A DNA stretch of 64,000 nt from Erpobdella octoculata (GCA_963978895.1 OZ022243.1:12933765-12997764); one strand, 5' to 3'; shown: positions 1-11,118, counted from the first letter of the stretch. The notes: generated from the sequence alone by a model not told the origin. Numbers and translations: made by a program.

Positions 1-930
1 CGCAGAATGAGGTTGTCCTGACCTTATAGAATCATCAGATAATACGCATAAAAATCCATTGAGCTAACTTTCTTGTTTGTTTCGGCTCCTGTGACGGATC
101 CCGTTGTTTAATGTTCATGCAATATCCGTCTTGTCCCTTCCAGAAAAGTAGCGGATATTGGAGAGCATCGTATGAACGGTGTGTGTCAGCAATAAACTCA
201 AGATTATTATTTCTTCTTCGAATCACGATTTCTCGTGTAGATGCACAATCGCCAACTATGATTCCAGCAACGTCGTCAACAACAGGCGCATTGAATCTAC
301 GTATGTGCTCTCCAGCTGGTGTTTTATCAGGATTGATGACAATAGCGTGATTGTCACTTTCTAATTTGTGCATGTGTGCTTTGAGGAATTTTAATAATTC
401 ATTGTGCTCGTTCAATAGAACTTCCAACTCGCTGACGAGGTTCCTGGCATAAGGTGAAGTAAGGTTATTGTAGCCGCAACGTGCATCCACGCGATTGGCG
501 AGTGCGCGTTCATGGTCCTCACCGCCCATGAAGAAGATTTGTAAAACTTTATGTGGTTCGTTAGGCATTGGTAGCAATGAGCCCACTTGGTGATACACTT
601 GGCCTTTGATCTTGAATGTTGAATAGTATTTTTGACCATTTGCTGCATTATTGTGAACTATTTCTGTTGCTCCAAATGATGTAATTTGAAACCTGAATTG
701 AATGTGCGAATGGACTTCAGAGACAGGTTTGAATCTGAATGTGTACCGATAAGTAAGCCGTTCAATGGTTCAGGCGGTGTTTCAATTTTTGGTAGTTGCA
801 CTTTTCCTGATGCGCAACACATCCCAGCTGACTCATTTTTAAACTTAAGCGCATGGCAATGGGGACATTCCTTGTCCATAGCACCAATAGTCACTTTCGA
901 ATGTCACTTTGTCGACCGCTTGCCCTGCGA
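1..930 (-). pseudogene. Helitron Rep/helicase N-terminal part, frameshifted, cut by window edge
   Basis: The minus strand encodes the N-terminal part of a Helitron replication initiator/helicase, the protein that nicks and unwinds DNA for rolling-circle transposition. The upstream piece (about 894-700) has the zinc-finger-like stretch CPHCHALKFKNES and CCASGKV. The downstream piece (about 700-35) has the Helitron domain text QVYHQVGSLLP, DHERALANRVDA and REIVIRRRNN. The two pieces are in different frames and fuse into one protein if about one base is corrected near 694-700, so this copy is broken. The Rep HUH motif and helicase would lie beyond the left edge. Related fragments occur at 10990-11118 and 12130-12500. 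Confidence 0.85.
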
Positions 931-959
931 GTGTCAACAACTAACTGGCGAGCTTGCCA

Positions 960-1176
960 TATATATATATATACGGTTTATAATCAAGGCTGATAAACCT
1001 CAGAAGATTCTATAACTAAGAAAGACATAAATAGAGTTGAGCGATTACATAACTTCAATCAACCAGTCTTTATTACAGTTACCAAGACACAAGTTTTTGA
1101 TTAAGTGTGTATTTCTTCTAATAAATTTTGGACCATTTCTAAAGAACCTTAGTATAGTTATCGATATTATAACAAC
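960..1176 (+). other. Probable 5' LTR remnant of Gypsy-1
   Basis: AT-rich noncoding DNA lies between a short (AT)n at 958-972 and a Gypsy primer-binding site. It ends in CA just before the primer site, as an LTR would. No second LTR copy was found in the window, so the left limit is unknown and the call rests only on position. Confidence 0.35.
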
Positions 1177-1194
1177 TGGTGTCAGAAGCGAGAT
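1177..1194 (+). other. Primer-binding site of Gypsy-1
   Basis: TGGTGTCAGAAGCGAGAT is a typical Gypsy tRNA primer-binding sequence. It directly follows the presumed LTR end and precedes the first gag ATG by about 10 bases. The tRNA species was not determined. Confidence 0.65.
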
Positions 1195-1203
1195 AAATAA
1201 AAA

Positions 1204-2194
1204 TGGTTCATCACAAATTATTGGAAGAACTCTCCCTGTTTGAGTTGAGGCGGGAACTAAGAAACGAGAACTCAATGATAAAGGAAAAAAGTCTGAGCAG
1301 GAGGATCACCTCCGAATGACATTAGAAAGCCAAGGTCTGGATGCAGACGATTTCGAATTTGATATGGATGAGGAATTAACAAATTTTCTGAACAAGATGA
1401 CGGAAGAAAACAGAGAAGCACAGGAGCAAAACAGAGCAGCACAGGAGCAAAACAGAGCAGCACAGGAGCAAAACAGAGCAGCACAGGAGCAAAACAGAGC
1501 AGCACAGGAGCAAAACAGAGCAGCGCAAAAAGAAACCAAAGCCGTTATGGAAGGAATAAAAGAATTAATTCTCGAAGGTCAGCATAAATGTGGAGAAAAG
1601 AGTTAATAACCTGGAAAAACTGGTAGAAGAGAATACCAAGGAAATCGAGAAGAGAATCGAGAGCAACCTGGAGATAAAATTGAACAATCTGGTCAAACAA
1701 GGACAGACTGATTGCCAAGCCCAAGAAAAATTCATTCTGTTGAGCATGTCAAGACCCCGGCTTTTGATGGCACTGTGTCATGGTCCGTCTACAAAGCTCA
1801 ATTTGAAATTGCTGCCAGGAGAAACAACTGGTTAACCAGCCATCAGAAGGCAGAAAATCTAGTATTTTCCTTGAGGGGAGAAGCTTTACAGCTTTTCGAG
1901 CTTATTGTAGATGATTACGATGCGATCGTAAAGGTTCTCGAGAACAGATTCGGTAATCAACGCGCGCCCGAAATTTTTCGAGCTCAACTAAAGAGTCGAC
2001 GCCAGAAACCCGAAGAAAGCATGCAACAGCTGGAAGCGGATATAGAACGGCTTGCTAATCTGGGATACCCCTTGTGCCATCGAAATGTCCTCAACACAAT
2101 TATTACGGATGGATTCATAGCGGCCTTGAAGAACTCTGAAACCCAAAAGGCTCTTAGGGTTGCCCGCGTAACTAGTCCCAGCGAAGCCTTAGCA
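1204..2194 (+). pseudogene. gag: Gypsy-1 gag, N-terminal and capsid part, frameshifted
   Basis: This is the structural Gag protein of a Ty3/Gypsy retrotransposon, interrupted by later insertions. A first piece from ATG 1204 has a leucine-rich, SAP-like segment (LLEELSLFELRREL). The next frame (1316-1606) is an acidic and coiled-coil stretch with heptads EQNRAAQ. A third frame (1712-2194) is the capsid-like domain with FDGTVSWSVYKAQFE and LRGEALQLFEL. At least two frameshifts separate these pieces. The last codon before the insertion is GCA at 2192-2194, and gag resumes in the same frame at 12625. Confidence 0.85.
1424..1528 (+). repeat. 21-bp minisatellite coding for EQNRAAQ heptads
   Basis: Five near-identical 21-bp units lie inside the gag frame, each coding for the heptad EQNRAAQ. 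They extend a predicted coiled coil. A 21-bp unit keeps the frame whatever the copy number. Confidence 0.9.
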
Positions 2195-2248
2195 TTAATA
2201 TAATAGTAGACCATGTCACTCACTATTTAATGATTCTGTAACGCTTAT

Positions 2249-2250
2249 GG

Positions 2251-2340
<90 letters not shown>
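2249..2340. repeat. (AT)n array flanking PLE-A on the left
   Basis: Nearly pure AT dinucleotides with two interruptions near 2266-2277. It directly abuts the inverted terminal segment of PLE-A. Confidence 0.95.
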
Positions 2341-2343
<3 letters not shown>

Positions 2344-2444
2344 CGTTAAGACACGCGCTGTTAAAAACTATACGCCATTTAAGGTTTATTACTTTTACAA
2401 AATCAGTACAAAATCAGTGTACAAAATCAGTACACAAAATCAGT

Positions 2445-3742
2445 GTGATCTTAAGCTTTCTAACTCGAGCGTATAGGATCACTGACAATAATTCTGACTT
2501 TAACATCGAGATTGACAAAATCAAATCTCTTCTCATAAATAATAATTTTTCGAATACGCTAGTAGATAGTGTTATCCAAAATTTTCTGAACAAGAAACGT
2601 CCTCATTGCACTCAAGGAAAAAGTCTTGATTCTTCAGTGCAACTCTTCTATCGTGCTCAGATGCATGATATGTACCGTTTAGATGAAACGGTGCTTCGGA
2701 AAATTGTTATGAAGAACGTCCGACTAACTGATCCGAGCCAGACACTACAGCTACACATATATTACCAAAATCTCAAATCAAGAGACTTGGTCATTAGTAA
2801 TAACCTTGGTGTAGATACAAGGCCTGCGCAAAGAACTAACGTTGTGTACAGGTTTACATGCCCCCATTGCCATCAAACTCCGCAATTTTACATTGGGCAC
2901 ACACGCACCACACTCTCAAGACGAATGACAATGCATGTACAAGGAGGATCCATACATACTCACTTCGTCAAGCACCATTCAACAAAACCGTCTCACCAAC
3001 TTTTACTTAATAATACTGAAATAATTGCTTTTGAGTCAGACCCACTTCGCCTTAAAATCAAAGAGGCTCTACTCATCATCCAACATAAACCACCGATAAA
3101 CATACAGGATAACCGATTTGACCATACCCTGCACCTGTATGGGACTGCTGTCGAGGTCAGTGTACAACCGCCAAAGGTGATGACAGGTTCTTGCCAACTC
3201 GATGTCGATAATGCTATACGGTTGGATATCGATAACACTTGTGCTCTTCTTGAGAAAAATACGGAAACACAGACGATTAATGGTGGACTTCTAAATCTAT
3301 CTGGCTATAGAATTGAAGAGCCAACCGTCCAGCCATTATACGTTTGTCAACCCGTCAAAAACTGGAAAGTCTACAAGCCGGTTTACCTCTCGACGCGTTC
3401 ATAGATCAGCCGATAATTCAACCGTTGGACCCAAGTGTAGTTGCGGTGCATGATGAATTGTCTACATGTCTTGCGGACGGTCAGTCGCGCGTTCCTAGTG
3501 TCTGCTCTACATCCACTTCCATTTACAAAACTCCCAAAAAGTCCTCTGACGACATGTCCGTTGCCAAGTCTGTGTCGCCCACTGAGCTTCACTCTTCTCC
3601 TCAACCTCTGAATGTGGGTAACGCTGGGTGCTCGTCGGCTCGACTGGGCGATTCGCCGGTGTTCTCTCCAGATAACTACATACCAGTTGATATGGAGACA
3701 TTCAAGCACCTTGCCTTGAATGTAACTATAAGACGTAGATAA
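2445..3742 (+). pseudogene. PLE-A polyprotein C-terminus: RT edge plus GIY-YIG endonuclease
   Basis: The coding sequence begins in the RT/endonuclease linker (FLTRAYRITDNNSDFNIE). The GIY-YIG nuclease follows: VVYRFTCPHCH, then FYIGHTRTTLSRRMTMH with the YIG and catalytic Arg, then IKEALLI with the conserved Glu, then PPINIQDNRF. A low-complexity tail ends in a basic motif, NVTIRRR. Two overlapping frames (to 3402, and 3344-3742) imply one frameshift near 3350-3400. The RT palm is absent. The nuclease would nick target DNA to prime reverse transcription. Confidence 0.88.
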
Positions 3743-4169
3743 TATCATTTACAATTTTCTTTGCATCTTTGGTTTTAATTTAATTTAATTTTTATTTAAT
3801 TTTTATTTTATTTATTTTATTTTATTTATTTTATTTATTTATTTTATTATCTCGTTCTTTAACTTAACAAGTTATCCCGTCTTAACCCCTATTGAGCCCT
3901 TTCTACCGTTCGAATAATATTTTTGTTTTTACTAACAATATAATTCTTATTATCTCTTCCGTGGTTTTCATTCTTAAATTTACTGGATTTTAACATTACA
4001 TATTAGGTCTCTTTTTATTTATATATTCTATTGATTTTAATATGTTCAAATTTCTATAATAGCTCCATTTATCCTTTTTTATAAATTCCTGAGTTATATA
4101 TTTAATTTAAACTCTGTATTTAGACTCTATTATTCTCGTATCTTGTCTATGTTTACGTTCGATGTTTAT
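3743..4169 (+). other. PLE-A 3' noncoding region
   Basis: Very T-rich DNA after the stop codon, with repeated TTTATTT blocks (3775-3850). It holds no coding potential and lies between the endonuclease stop and the hammerhead. Confidence 0.7.
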
Positions 4170-4213
4170 TTGCCCTGAAGATGACAATTTCGTCGAAACT
4201 GGCCAGTAGGCAA
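4170..4213 (+). ncRNA. Hammerhead ribozyme motif, PLE-A
   Basis: A type I hammerhead layout is visible. Stem I is TTGCC (4170-4174) with GGCAA (4209-4213). The core CTGAAGA is at 4175-4181, stem II is GAC/GTC, and GAAA is at 4195-4198. A minimal stem III CTGGCCAG leads to the predicted cleavage after A4208. The core is followed by an extra T, giving ATG at 4181-4183, but this frame closes after 11 codons. Hammerheads are known components of PLE pseudo-LTRs. Confidence 0.85.
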
Positions 4214-4369
4214 TAGATTAAATAAATTATGTCTTTAAACAATAGTTCTAGTTTGTTTAATATAAAAAAGCGACGTATTGAAAATCTGTGCAAAAAAGTA
4301 ATAAACTTTAAATGGCGTATAGTTTTTAACAGCGCGTATCTTAACGAAAATCTAATACCTCGCTATGTA

Positions 4370-4373
<4 letters not shown>

Positions 4374-4422
<49 letters not shown>
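4374..4422. repeat. (AT)n array shared by PLE-A and PLE-B
   Basis: A pure AT array lies between the 3' ends of two oppositely oriented PLEs. Both enter it through an N-terminal coding segment ending in Asn. Confidence 0.95.
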
Positions 4423-4425
<3 letters not shown>

Positions 4426-4582
4426 TTTAAATAACTAGGAATCAGATTTTCACGAATGCAAGCTCTATTAAATATAACGGCCCATTTCTTATTGCAACAC
4501 TTTTGAATCAAATTTGTCAGCTGTCTCCATTCTTTTCTTATGTTCAAAACAGTACAAACATTTTCAAAATCTTTATTTAAAC

Positions 4583-4624
4583 GAGTAGACCGGCCGGTTT
4601 CGGCATTCGCCATCATCGGTACTC
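4583..4624 (-). ncRNA. Hammerhead ribozyme motif, PLE-B (core substitution)
   Basis: On the minus strand, stem I GAGTA/TACTC flanks CCGATGA, stem II GGC/GCC, GAAA and the palindromic stem III CCGGCCGG. The first core segment reads CCGATGA instead of CTGANGA, a change expected to weaken or abolish cleavage. The extra T after the core again makes an ATG, which opens MANAETGRST. Confidence 0.75.
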
Positions 4625-4844
4625 AACTGTTTAAATGTAAACAACATAGACATATATACCAATATTTAAGACGACAGGAAAGTTTTTTAAATCGAATATA
4701 TTAGAATTTGTTAATAAAATAACTTAAAATGAACTGAAATGTATAATTAAAATATATACTATAAAACTAAAGAATTAAAATTTTTTGTAAATCAGTCTAT
4801 AAAAAATATTGTAATCCGATAAAGGCGGAACTATTTAAAACCAA

Positions 4845-5136
4845 TTATGAATCACTGTCTTTTCCGACGCAATGTAACATCACCACTATTGATCATATGG
4901 CAAAAGGACATTATAACCGCATTTCCACTGTCAACAACACCTTCATCTTCCCTGCTGCCGTCAGCCTGTGTGACGGTGACATTAGAAAGGTTATGAATCA
5001 CTGTCTTTTCCGACGCAATGTAATATTACCACTATTGATTATATGGCAAAACGACATTGTAACCGCATTTCCACTGTCAACAACCCCTTCATCTTCGCCG
5101 CCGCCGTCAACCTGTGTGACGGTGACATTAGGAAGG
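4845..5136. repeat. 146-bp tandem duplication of the PLE-B C-terminus
   Basis: Units 4845-4990 and 4991-5136 are near identical and both contain the coding end (LRRKRQ plus stop). The inner unit carries the functional stop. The outer unit is a duplicated terminal coding segment in the 3' noncoding region. Confidence 0.85.
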
Positions 5137-6368
5137 TTCGAAGCAATCTCCGGAACAGAACCACACGCGTCACTAGAGGGGCCAGAAACAGCAAGTGGCT
5201 CGGGCTCATCATCCTTAACTTCATCATCAATGTCACAAACAAGGCCATGCACATTACTCAAGCAATCTCCAGATTCATCAGAAAGCGGAGGTGGAGATAC
5301 CTGCGCTGATGGGTGTACGTCTTGTCGTAGTGCCGGTAGTGCCTGGTGAACCTCAGATTTCGAACTCTTGACGCAGAGAACAGATAAATTTGTAAAAGAG
5401 GAACAACCAGTAGCAACACCGATAGAGGGAGCTGACACACAAGGAATCTTATTGTTTCCAGAGTTATTGGTAGAAGTTGTACTTGATGTTTGACGTATGG
5501 AAAAGTGGATTGAGTTATTATTGAACAAACGTAGTATTCGTCCAAAATGGTCGTCTTGTACATTTATTCCAGGTTTATTTTGAACAATATGGAGGGCCTC
5601 TAAGATTTTTAGACGATAAGGATCAGGTTCACGATTAAGCACGACAGTGTTGTCATCGAGAATTTGTCTTGTAAGCTTTTGGTTGTGTGCAGTTCTGAAG
5701 TGGGCTAAAATGCTTCCACCTTGAGTATGCATAGTGAGGCGTCTGGAGAGAGCCGTACGTGTATGCCCGATGTAAGTTTCTATGTTCTTATGGGAGTAGG
5801 GACAAGTAAATTTGTAAACGACGTTTGCTTGTTGTAAATAGTTGGAATGATGACGACTGTTGCGCATTATCATTGTATGCGATTTTCTGTCGTTATAATA
5901 AATGTTAAAGTTCAGCTTCTGTGTCAGACGGTCTTTCACCTTGACGTTTTCTATAATTATATCACGGATAATTTTTTCATCAAGTTTGTAACGATCATGC
6001 ATCTGCGCACAGTAACGAATGCTGATTGTTTCAATCTCTGGTTGACTATCAATAAGGTGAGAGTTGGTTCTTTTTTTTGCTAAGAAGGTGTTTAAGACTT
6101 TATCAATCATGGTGTTGGTGTAGTTGTTATCAATGAGAAGGACTTTGATGTGTTCAACTTCAGCATTGAATTTTATCCAATCATCAGATATTTCATAAGC
6201 CCTAGATATTAAGTTGCAAATAACTCCTTCCTTGTATCTATCAGGGCAGTAACCAGCACCATTCATACATACATCCTCATTAGTCGGTTTCACGTAAACT
6301 TCGTATGTAAGACCGGATGCAGCCTGAGTAACGAGGACGTCGAGGAAGGCGAGTCGCTGTTGAATGTC
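4998..6368 (-). pseudogene. PLE-B RT edge plus GIY-YIG endonuclease, largely open frame
   Basis: An open frame of over 430 codons. It starts with the RT thumb-like text [14 protein letters not shown] and VKPTNEDVC. The nuclease follows: VVYKFTCPYSH, YIGHTRTALSRRLTMH, LKILEALHI and PGINVQDDHF. A Ser/acid-rich tail ends NITLRRKRQ. All visible nuclease residues are kept. The RT catalytic palm is missing because the 5' end is truncated at (AT)n, so the copy is not autonomous. Confidence 0.88.
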
Positions 6369-6382
6369 ACTATGTTCGACCG

Positions 6383-6530
<148 letters not shown>

Positions 6531-6539
6531 ATATATATA

Positions 6540-8031
6540 CTAGCAGTGCCCGTAGCGGCTTCGCTCGCATGAAATTAGAGAGTTTGAACCGTGCATCCAT
6601 AGTAGAGATCATTTTTTTAGGTCTCGGCTCGGCCCGTCGACAAATTAGCCCAGTCCGTTTTAAAAACCCAAACTCCTGGCCCGGCACAGCCCGTCTGAAT
6701 TAGGCCCGGCCCATTTTTACAGGCCTAGAAGTTCTATATACTTGATGAAAAACTTCGGCCCGTCCCACCTTGACCTCAGGTTTGGCCCGGCCAAACTGAA
6801 GACCCTAAAATCACTAAAATATCTAAATACTTGGTGAAAAACCTCGGCCCGTCCCACTTTGATTTAAAGTTTGGCATGGCCCGTGTGGAGACTCTAAAAT
6901 AACGGCTTGGCCCGGCCGATGATAAACTGGACTAAGCTACTTTTAACCGGCACAAAACTTAAAAATACTAATTTTTACATTTGTAGCACTTACAGTTTGT
7001 GAGTAGCAGTTATTTTGAAATCAAATAACCCTTATTTCCACCCCACATTTGAGGTCCTGGAAACCAAATTTTCAAAAAATGCTAAAACACGTATTTTATT
7101 ATTTTTGGAGTAGAAACTAAATACTAATTTTTACTTTTGTAGCATTAACAGTTTTAGAGTAGCAGTTACTTTAAAAACCAAATAACCCTATTTTCCACCC
7201 CCCATTTGAAGTCCTGGAAACCAAATTTTCAAAAAATTGTGAAACCCGTATATCATTATTTTTAGAGTAGAAACTAAATACTAATTTTTACTTTTGTAGC
7301 ATTAACAGTTTTTGAGTAGAAGCTACTTTAAAAACCAAATAACCCAATTTTCCAACCCACATTTGAGGTCCGCGAAACCAAATTTGTAAAAAATGGTGAA
7401 ACACGTATATCTTTATTTTTAGAAAAGAAACTAAATAATAATTGTTACATCTGTGGTATTTACTGTTTTTGAGTAGCAGTTACTATAAAAGACAATTATT
7501 CCTATTTTCCACCCCACATTTGAAGTCCGGGAAACCAAATTTTCAAAAAATGCTAAAACACGTATTTCATTATTTTTGAAGTAGAAACTAAATACTAATT
7601 TTTACTCCTGTAGCATTAACAGTTTTTGAGTAGAAGCTACTTTAAAAACCAAATAACCCAATTTTCCAACCCACATTTGAGGTCCGGGAAACCGAATTTT
7701 CAAAAAATGGTGAAACACGTATCTTTTTATTTTTCAAAAAGAATCTATATACCAAATTTCAAAATCTCCTCATTTTTGGTTTTCGAGATATACATTGTTT
7801 TAGAAAAAAGTTTGTTTTCCAGTTTTTTCCCCTCGGGAGCAGAATTTTCAAAAATCCTTTCTTAGCGGATGTTTACGCTATAAAAGTAATATAAGTTCCA
7901 AATTTCACGTTCCTAGGATGAGGCGTTTGAGCTCGGCGTTGATTATCAGTCAGTCAGTCAGTCAGTCAGTCAGTCAGTCAGTCAGTCAGTCAGTCAGTCA
8001 GTCAGGACATGTTCTTTTATATATATATAGA
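6540..8031 (-). mobile_element. Non-autonomous Helitron-N1, copy 1, with 157-bp satellite core
   Basis: The plus-strand left end CTAGCAGTGCCCG is the reverse complement of a Helitron 3' end: a short bulged hairpin, about 11 bases, then CTAG. The right end is the reverse complement of TCTATATA, the Helitron 5' TC start. A GGCCCGG-rich block (6600-6920), about five tandem units of roughly 157 bp (about 6970-7740) and a (GTCA)n tract (7950-8005) lie between. It has no coding capacity. The architecture resembles satellite-bearing Helitron-related elements of molluscs and insects. Confidence 0.75.
7950..8005. repeat. (GTCA)n microsatellite in Helitron-N1 copy 1
   Basis: About 14 perfect GTCA units near the TC end of the element. 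The same tract is present in copies 2 and 4 with different lengths. Confidence 0.95.
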
Positions 8032-8090
8032 TATATATATATGTATATATATATAATGTTGTGTATATATATATATTGTATATGTATATA

Positions 8091-8127
8091 TTGGTTATGT
8101 ATATGTTGTGAACATATACATAACCAA
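8091..8127. repeat. Perfect 17-bp inverted repeat at the 5' edge of PLE-C
   Basis: TTGGTTATGTATATGTT and its exact reverse complement are separated by GTG. It lies exactly where PLE-C coding sequence starts, which suggests fold-back synthesis during 5' truncation. Confidence 0.9.
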
Positions 8128-9217
8128 TGTTGTGTATATGTTCACGTGTCCTTACAAACACGACCATCCGGTGACATATATAGGACATACTCGCACAACT
8201 CTTTCTCGACGATTAGCAATGCACACACAGGGCGGAAGCCTCTTTGCTCATCTTACTACAGTTCACCATCAAAAACCTAATAAAAAACTGCTTGGTGATA
8301 ACACTGAAGTTATTGCCTCTGATACAGACCCTGACCGATTAAAGATCAAAGAGGCTTTGTTGATCTTGAGACACCGCCCCACGATCAATGTTCAAGATGA
8401 TCGTTTCAATCGAACTTTATTGTTACAATATGGACGCGGTCCGACTGATCATGTTGTGACAAATAACACCATGCTCAACTCTAACAAAGAAACGATCTTT
8501 TCCGATAACATGGGTGGCAACTCGACGACAAGTTTACCTGCTTCTGTAACTTGTCATCAGCGTACAATTGATGTGCAAGACAATACTCGTGATAGATCCG
8601 TAGACTCTCATACCTCGGATCTACCACTTACAAAAGTCAGTTGTTGTATCTCTCGTGGTGACATACCCATCACCCTCTCTACAACTGAAAACGAGTCTGA
8701 CGTGGACGATCAAGTCTTCATGATGGCTCTGGACGGCACAGAATTTTCCCTCGTTTCTTGCGTTTCTGTCGGCCGTGACAGCGGATCTCATTCGCTGAGC
8801 GCTGGCAATCAAAGGCGCCACACTTCAGTTCATTCTTTTGGATCGCGCGGTCGGCCTAATTCCGGAAGAAAAGTTGATCTTCATGAAATGGCCCGCTGTG
8901 CTTCAGCTCGGGACGTTGCACATGGAGATGGCCAAACACTGTTTGGCGATAACGTCGTTTTCCCCACCAGCTTCATCTCGTCTTCAGTCGATGGTGCTGC
9001 AGGCAACTTTGAAGAAAGTAATCTTCTTTCGTTGTCTCATGGCTTGCTCGGCGATGAAGACAATACTTTGACTTGCGAGCAACTTGACGCTTTCGTCCCA
9101 GTTGAACTTCATGACGTTCAGCCTGGATGCGAGGATGGTGCGGGGCTCAGTGGTTCGAATACTACTTTTGAGCATCTCACTTACAATGATAATATTAATA
9201 AGCGGCGACGGCGCTAA
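8111..9217 (+). pseudogene. PLE-C GIY-YIG endonuclease and C-terminal tail
   Basis: The open frame starts within the nuclease: VVYMFTCPYKH, TYIGHTRTTLSRRLAMH, LKIKEALLI, TINVQDDRF. A Ser/Thr/Asp-rich tail of more than 200 residues ends in FEHLTYNDNINKRRRR. The catalytic YIG, Arg and Glu positions are intact. No RT domain is present because of 5' truncation. Confidence 0.85.
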
Positions 9218-9707
9218 TTGCCGTCCGACCGTATACAATAGCCTTGTCTTAGATTATGTTACTGCCAATATTTTTGTGCCCGTGCTTGTCGTTTTTTGTG
9301 TTGTTCACAAGTCGTACAACGCCGCTCTGTATGGTTACGTTTTTCACCTATCGAGCGTTTAACGTGTTTTAACTTGTCTTTCCTGTGTTTTAATTACTTA
9401 TTTAGTTCTAAATTATTGAAAAAAATATCATCGATTTTGTTGGGCTACTTTTCCTCGAACTCTATTTAATTTCAAAGTGAGTTTCGCTCTTTGTAACTCA
9501 TTTAACGTGGTCGCTTTTTTTTTCTTCTGTTTTTTTAACCTAAATTTCAATGTGTTCCATCTATCAATAGCCGTATTAATTTATTAACTGAAAACTGATT
9601 CAGCCTAGCTCTAATTAAACGTCTCCGTCTAAGCCTAAGTATTTCTGATTTTTAACTCTTCCCTTTCAACTTTTATAATATTTAATATTTAATTTATTGT
9701 TTAACAT

Positions 9708-9755
9708 AGGGTTCTGAAGATGGCTTTTTATAGCTGAAACTGGCCAGTTAACCCT
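9708..9755 (+). ncRNA. Hammerhead ribozyme motif, PLE-C
   Basis: Stem I is AGGGTT (9708-9713) with AACCCT (9750-9755), a perfect 6 bp. The core CTGAAGA is at 9714-9720, stem II is GGCT/AGCT with one G-T pair, and GAAA is at 9736-9739. Stem III is CTGGCCAG, and cleavage is predicted after T9749. The ATG overlapping the core opens only five codons here. Confidence 0.85.
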
Positions 9756-9834
9756 GATCGTTTTATCATTTAACTATTTTGCTCACTCAGCAATGGATCG
9801 TTGATTCTTATTTACAAGTCGAAGCGAACAATCT

Positions 9835-10993
9835 CAATAGTGGGGCAGCTAACTGCAACATCGTGCAAACGCTATTGACAAGCAAAAAAATTACATATTT
9901 GTAATCAGAAAAATATGCTTGTAATTACCTGATATCACCACATTCTGTAAAATTGAGAAAAAAATCACCTTTCTTGGTTCCGCTCCTGTATGAATAGCAT
10001 ATTATCACAGGCGATCAAACTGGCGAAAAAAATTAAAATATTTTGTTTTTTTGGCTGATTTGCATATGTTTAATATAAAGAATGAAGAAAACAAAAAAAA
10101 ATAGACGAATAATTAAATTTTGAGTAAGTAAACCTACGGAAACTAGACATGACTTCTGCCTCAAGTACGTGTCTCGTCTACTCACTCAAAATTTAAATAT
10201 TCATATAGTTTTTCTTGTTTTTTTATTCTTTATATTAAACATATGCAAACCAACAAAAAAAAACAAAAGATTTGATTTTTTTGCCAGTTTGATCGCCTGT
10301 GATAATACGCTCATAGATATATCTATGAATACGCTATTCATATAAGAGCGGGACCAAAAAAGAATTTTTTTCTTAATTGACAAACAAAAACAAGCAAAAC
10401 AATTACATATTTGTAATCAGCAAAATATGCTTGTAATTACCTGATATCGCCACGTTCTGTAAAATTTAAAAAAAAATACCTTTTTGGTCCCGCTCCTGTA
10501 TGAATAGCGTATTATCACAGGCGGTCAAACTGGCGAAAAATTTGAATATTAGTTTTTGTTGTTGGTTTGCATATGTTTAATATGGAGAATGAAGAAAACA
10601 AGAAAAATAGATGAATAATTTAATTTTGAGTAAGTAGACCTATGGAAACGAGTGCCTCAAGTGCGTGTCTCTTTCCGTAGGTCTACTCACTCAAAATTTA
10701 ATTATTAATCTATTTTTTCTTGTTTTCTTCATTCTTAATATTAAACATATGCAAACCAACAAAAAAAACAAAATATTTGAATTTTTTCGCCAGTTTGATC
10801 GCCTGTGATAATACGCTATTCATACAGGAGCGGGACCAAAAAAAGGTGATTTTTTTTCTAAATTTCCCAGAATGTGGCGATATCAGGTAATTACAAGCAT
10901 ATTTTTCTGATTAAAAATATGTAATTTATTTGCTTGTCAATAGCGTTTGCACGATGAAGGGGTTCTTGATCAGTTAGCCGCCCCACTACAACT
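9835..10993. repeat. Large foldback element, two imperfect palindromes
   Basis: Ends near 9835-9900 and 10900-10993 are inverted copies sharing CGTGCAAACGCTATTGACAA. Inside are two hairpin-forming units, centred near 10165 and 10667. Their arms repeat TTACATATTTGTAATC, AATATGCTTGTAATTACC and ATCACAGGCGATCAAACTGG in both orientations. The first unit lacks the last roughly 90 bp of its right arm. No coding capacity was seen. It is a non-autonomous foldback or MITE-like element inside the Helitron block. Confidence 0.75.
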
Positions 10994-11118
10994 TCATTCG
11001 ACATAATCAGAAGCGACTGCGTGCCGAGCAGTATCAAGGACTCGCTGATCATGTGGCGAATGTGGCTCAAAATGAACAAATAGCAGCTGGAATATCCGTG
11101 ATTCTTCCATCGAGTTTT
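10990..11118 (+). pseudogene. Helitron helicase-like domain fragment
   Basis: Translation gives NFIRHNQKRLRAEQYQGL then ADHVANVAQNEQ and SVILPSSF, a conserved Helitron helicase-like domain segment. In intact Helitrons this part lies downstream of the N-terminal zinc-finger text found at 12130-12500, so the two fragments are rearranged or come from different copies. It is cut on the right by Helitron-N1 copy 2. Confidence 0.8.

Larger units (their letters stand above)
2341..4373 (+). mobile_element. Penelope-like element PLE-A, 5'-truncated, with inverted end
   Basis: This is a Penelope-like retroelement, a group with a telomerase-like reverse transcriptase and usually a GIY-YIG endonuclease. 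The order is: inverted terminal fragment (2341-2400), C-terminal RT edge plus endonuclease, AT-rich 3' region, hammerhead (4170-4213), then an N-terminal coding segment (from ATG 4229). The right end runs into (AT)n at 4374. The 2341-2400 segment is close to the reverse complement of about 4295-4355, so the element carries inverted pseudo-LTR pieces at both ends, as known for Penelope elements. Confidence 0.85.
8111..9785 (+). mobile_element. Penelope-like element PLE-C, 5'-truncated
   Basis: It contains only the endonuclease and C-terminal tail, a 3' noncoding region (9218-9707) and a hammerhead (9708-9755). Unlike the other copies it does not end in an N-terminal coding segment joined to (AT)n. 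After the ribozyme it fades into the foldback region by about 9785-9835. Confidence 0.82.

Noticed and set aside
6970..7740. CRISPR-like or gene-encoded tandem repeat
   Set aside because: The 157-bp units are contiguous, without spacers, and lie inside a transposon with Helitron ends.
7626..7865. Plus-strand open frame in Helitron-N1
   Set aside because: It lies across the satellite units and recurs only as far as they do. No protein signal.
7950..8005. CRISPR array
   Set aside because: Repeats are 4-bp microsatellite units without spacers, and the sequence is eukaryotic.
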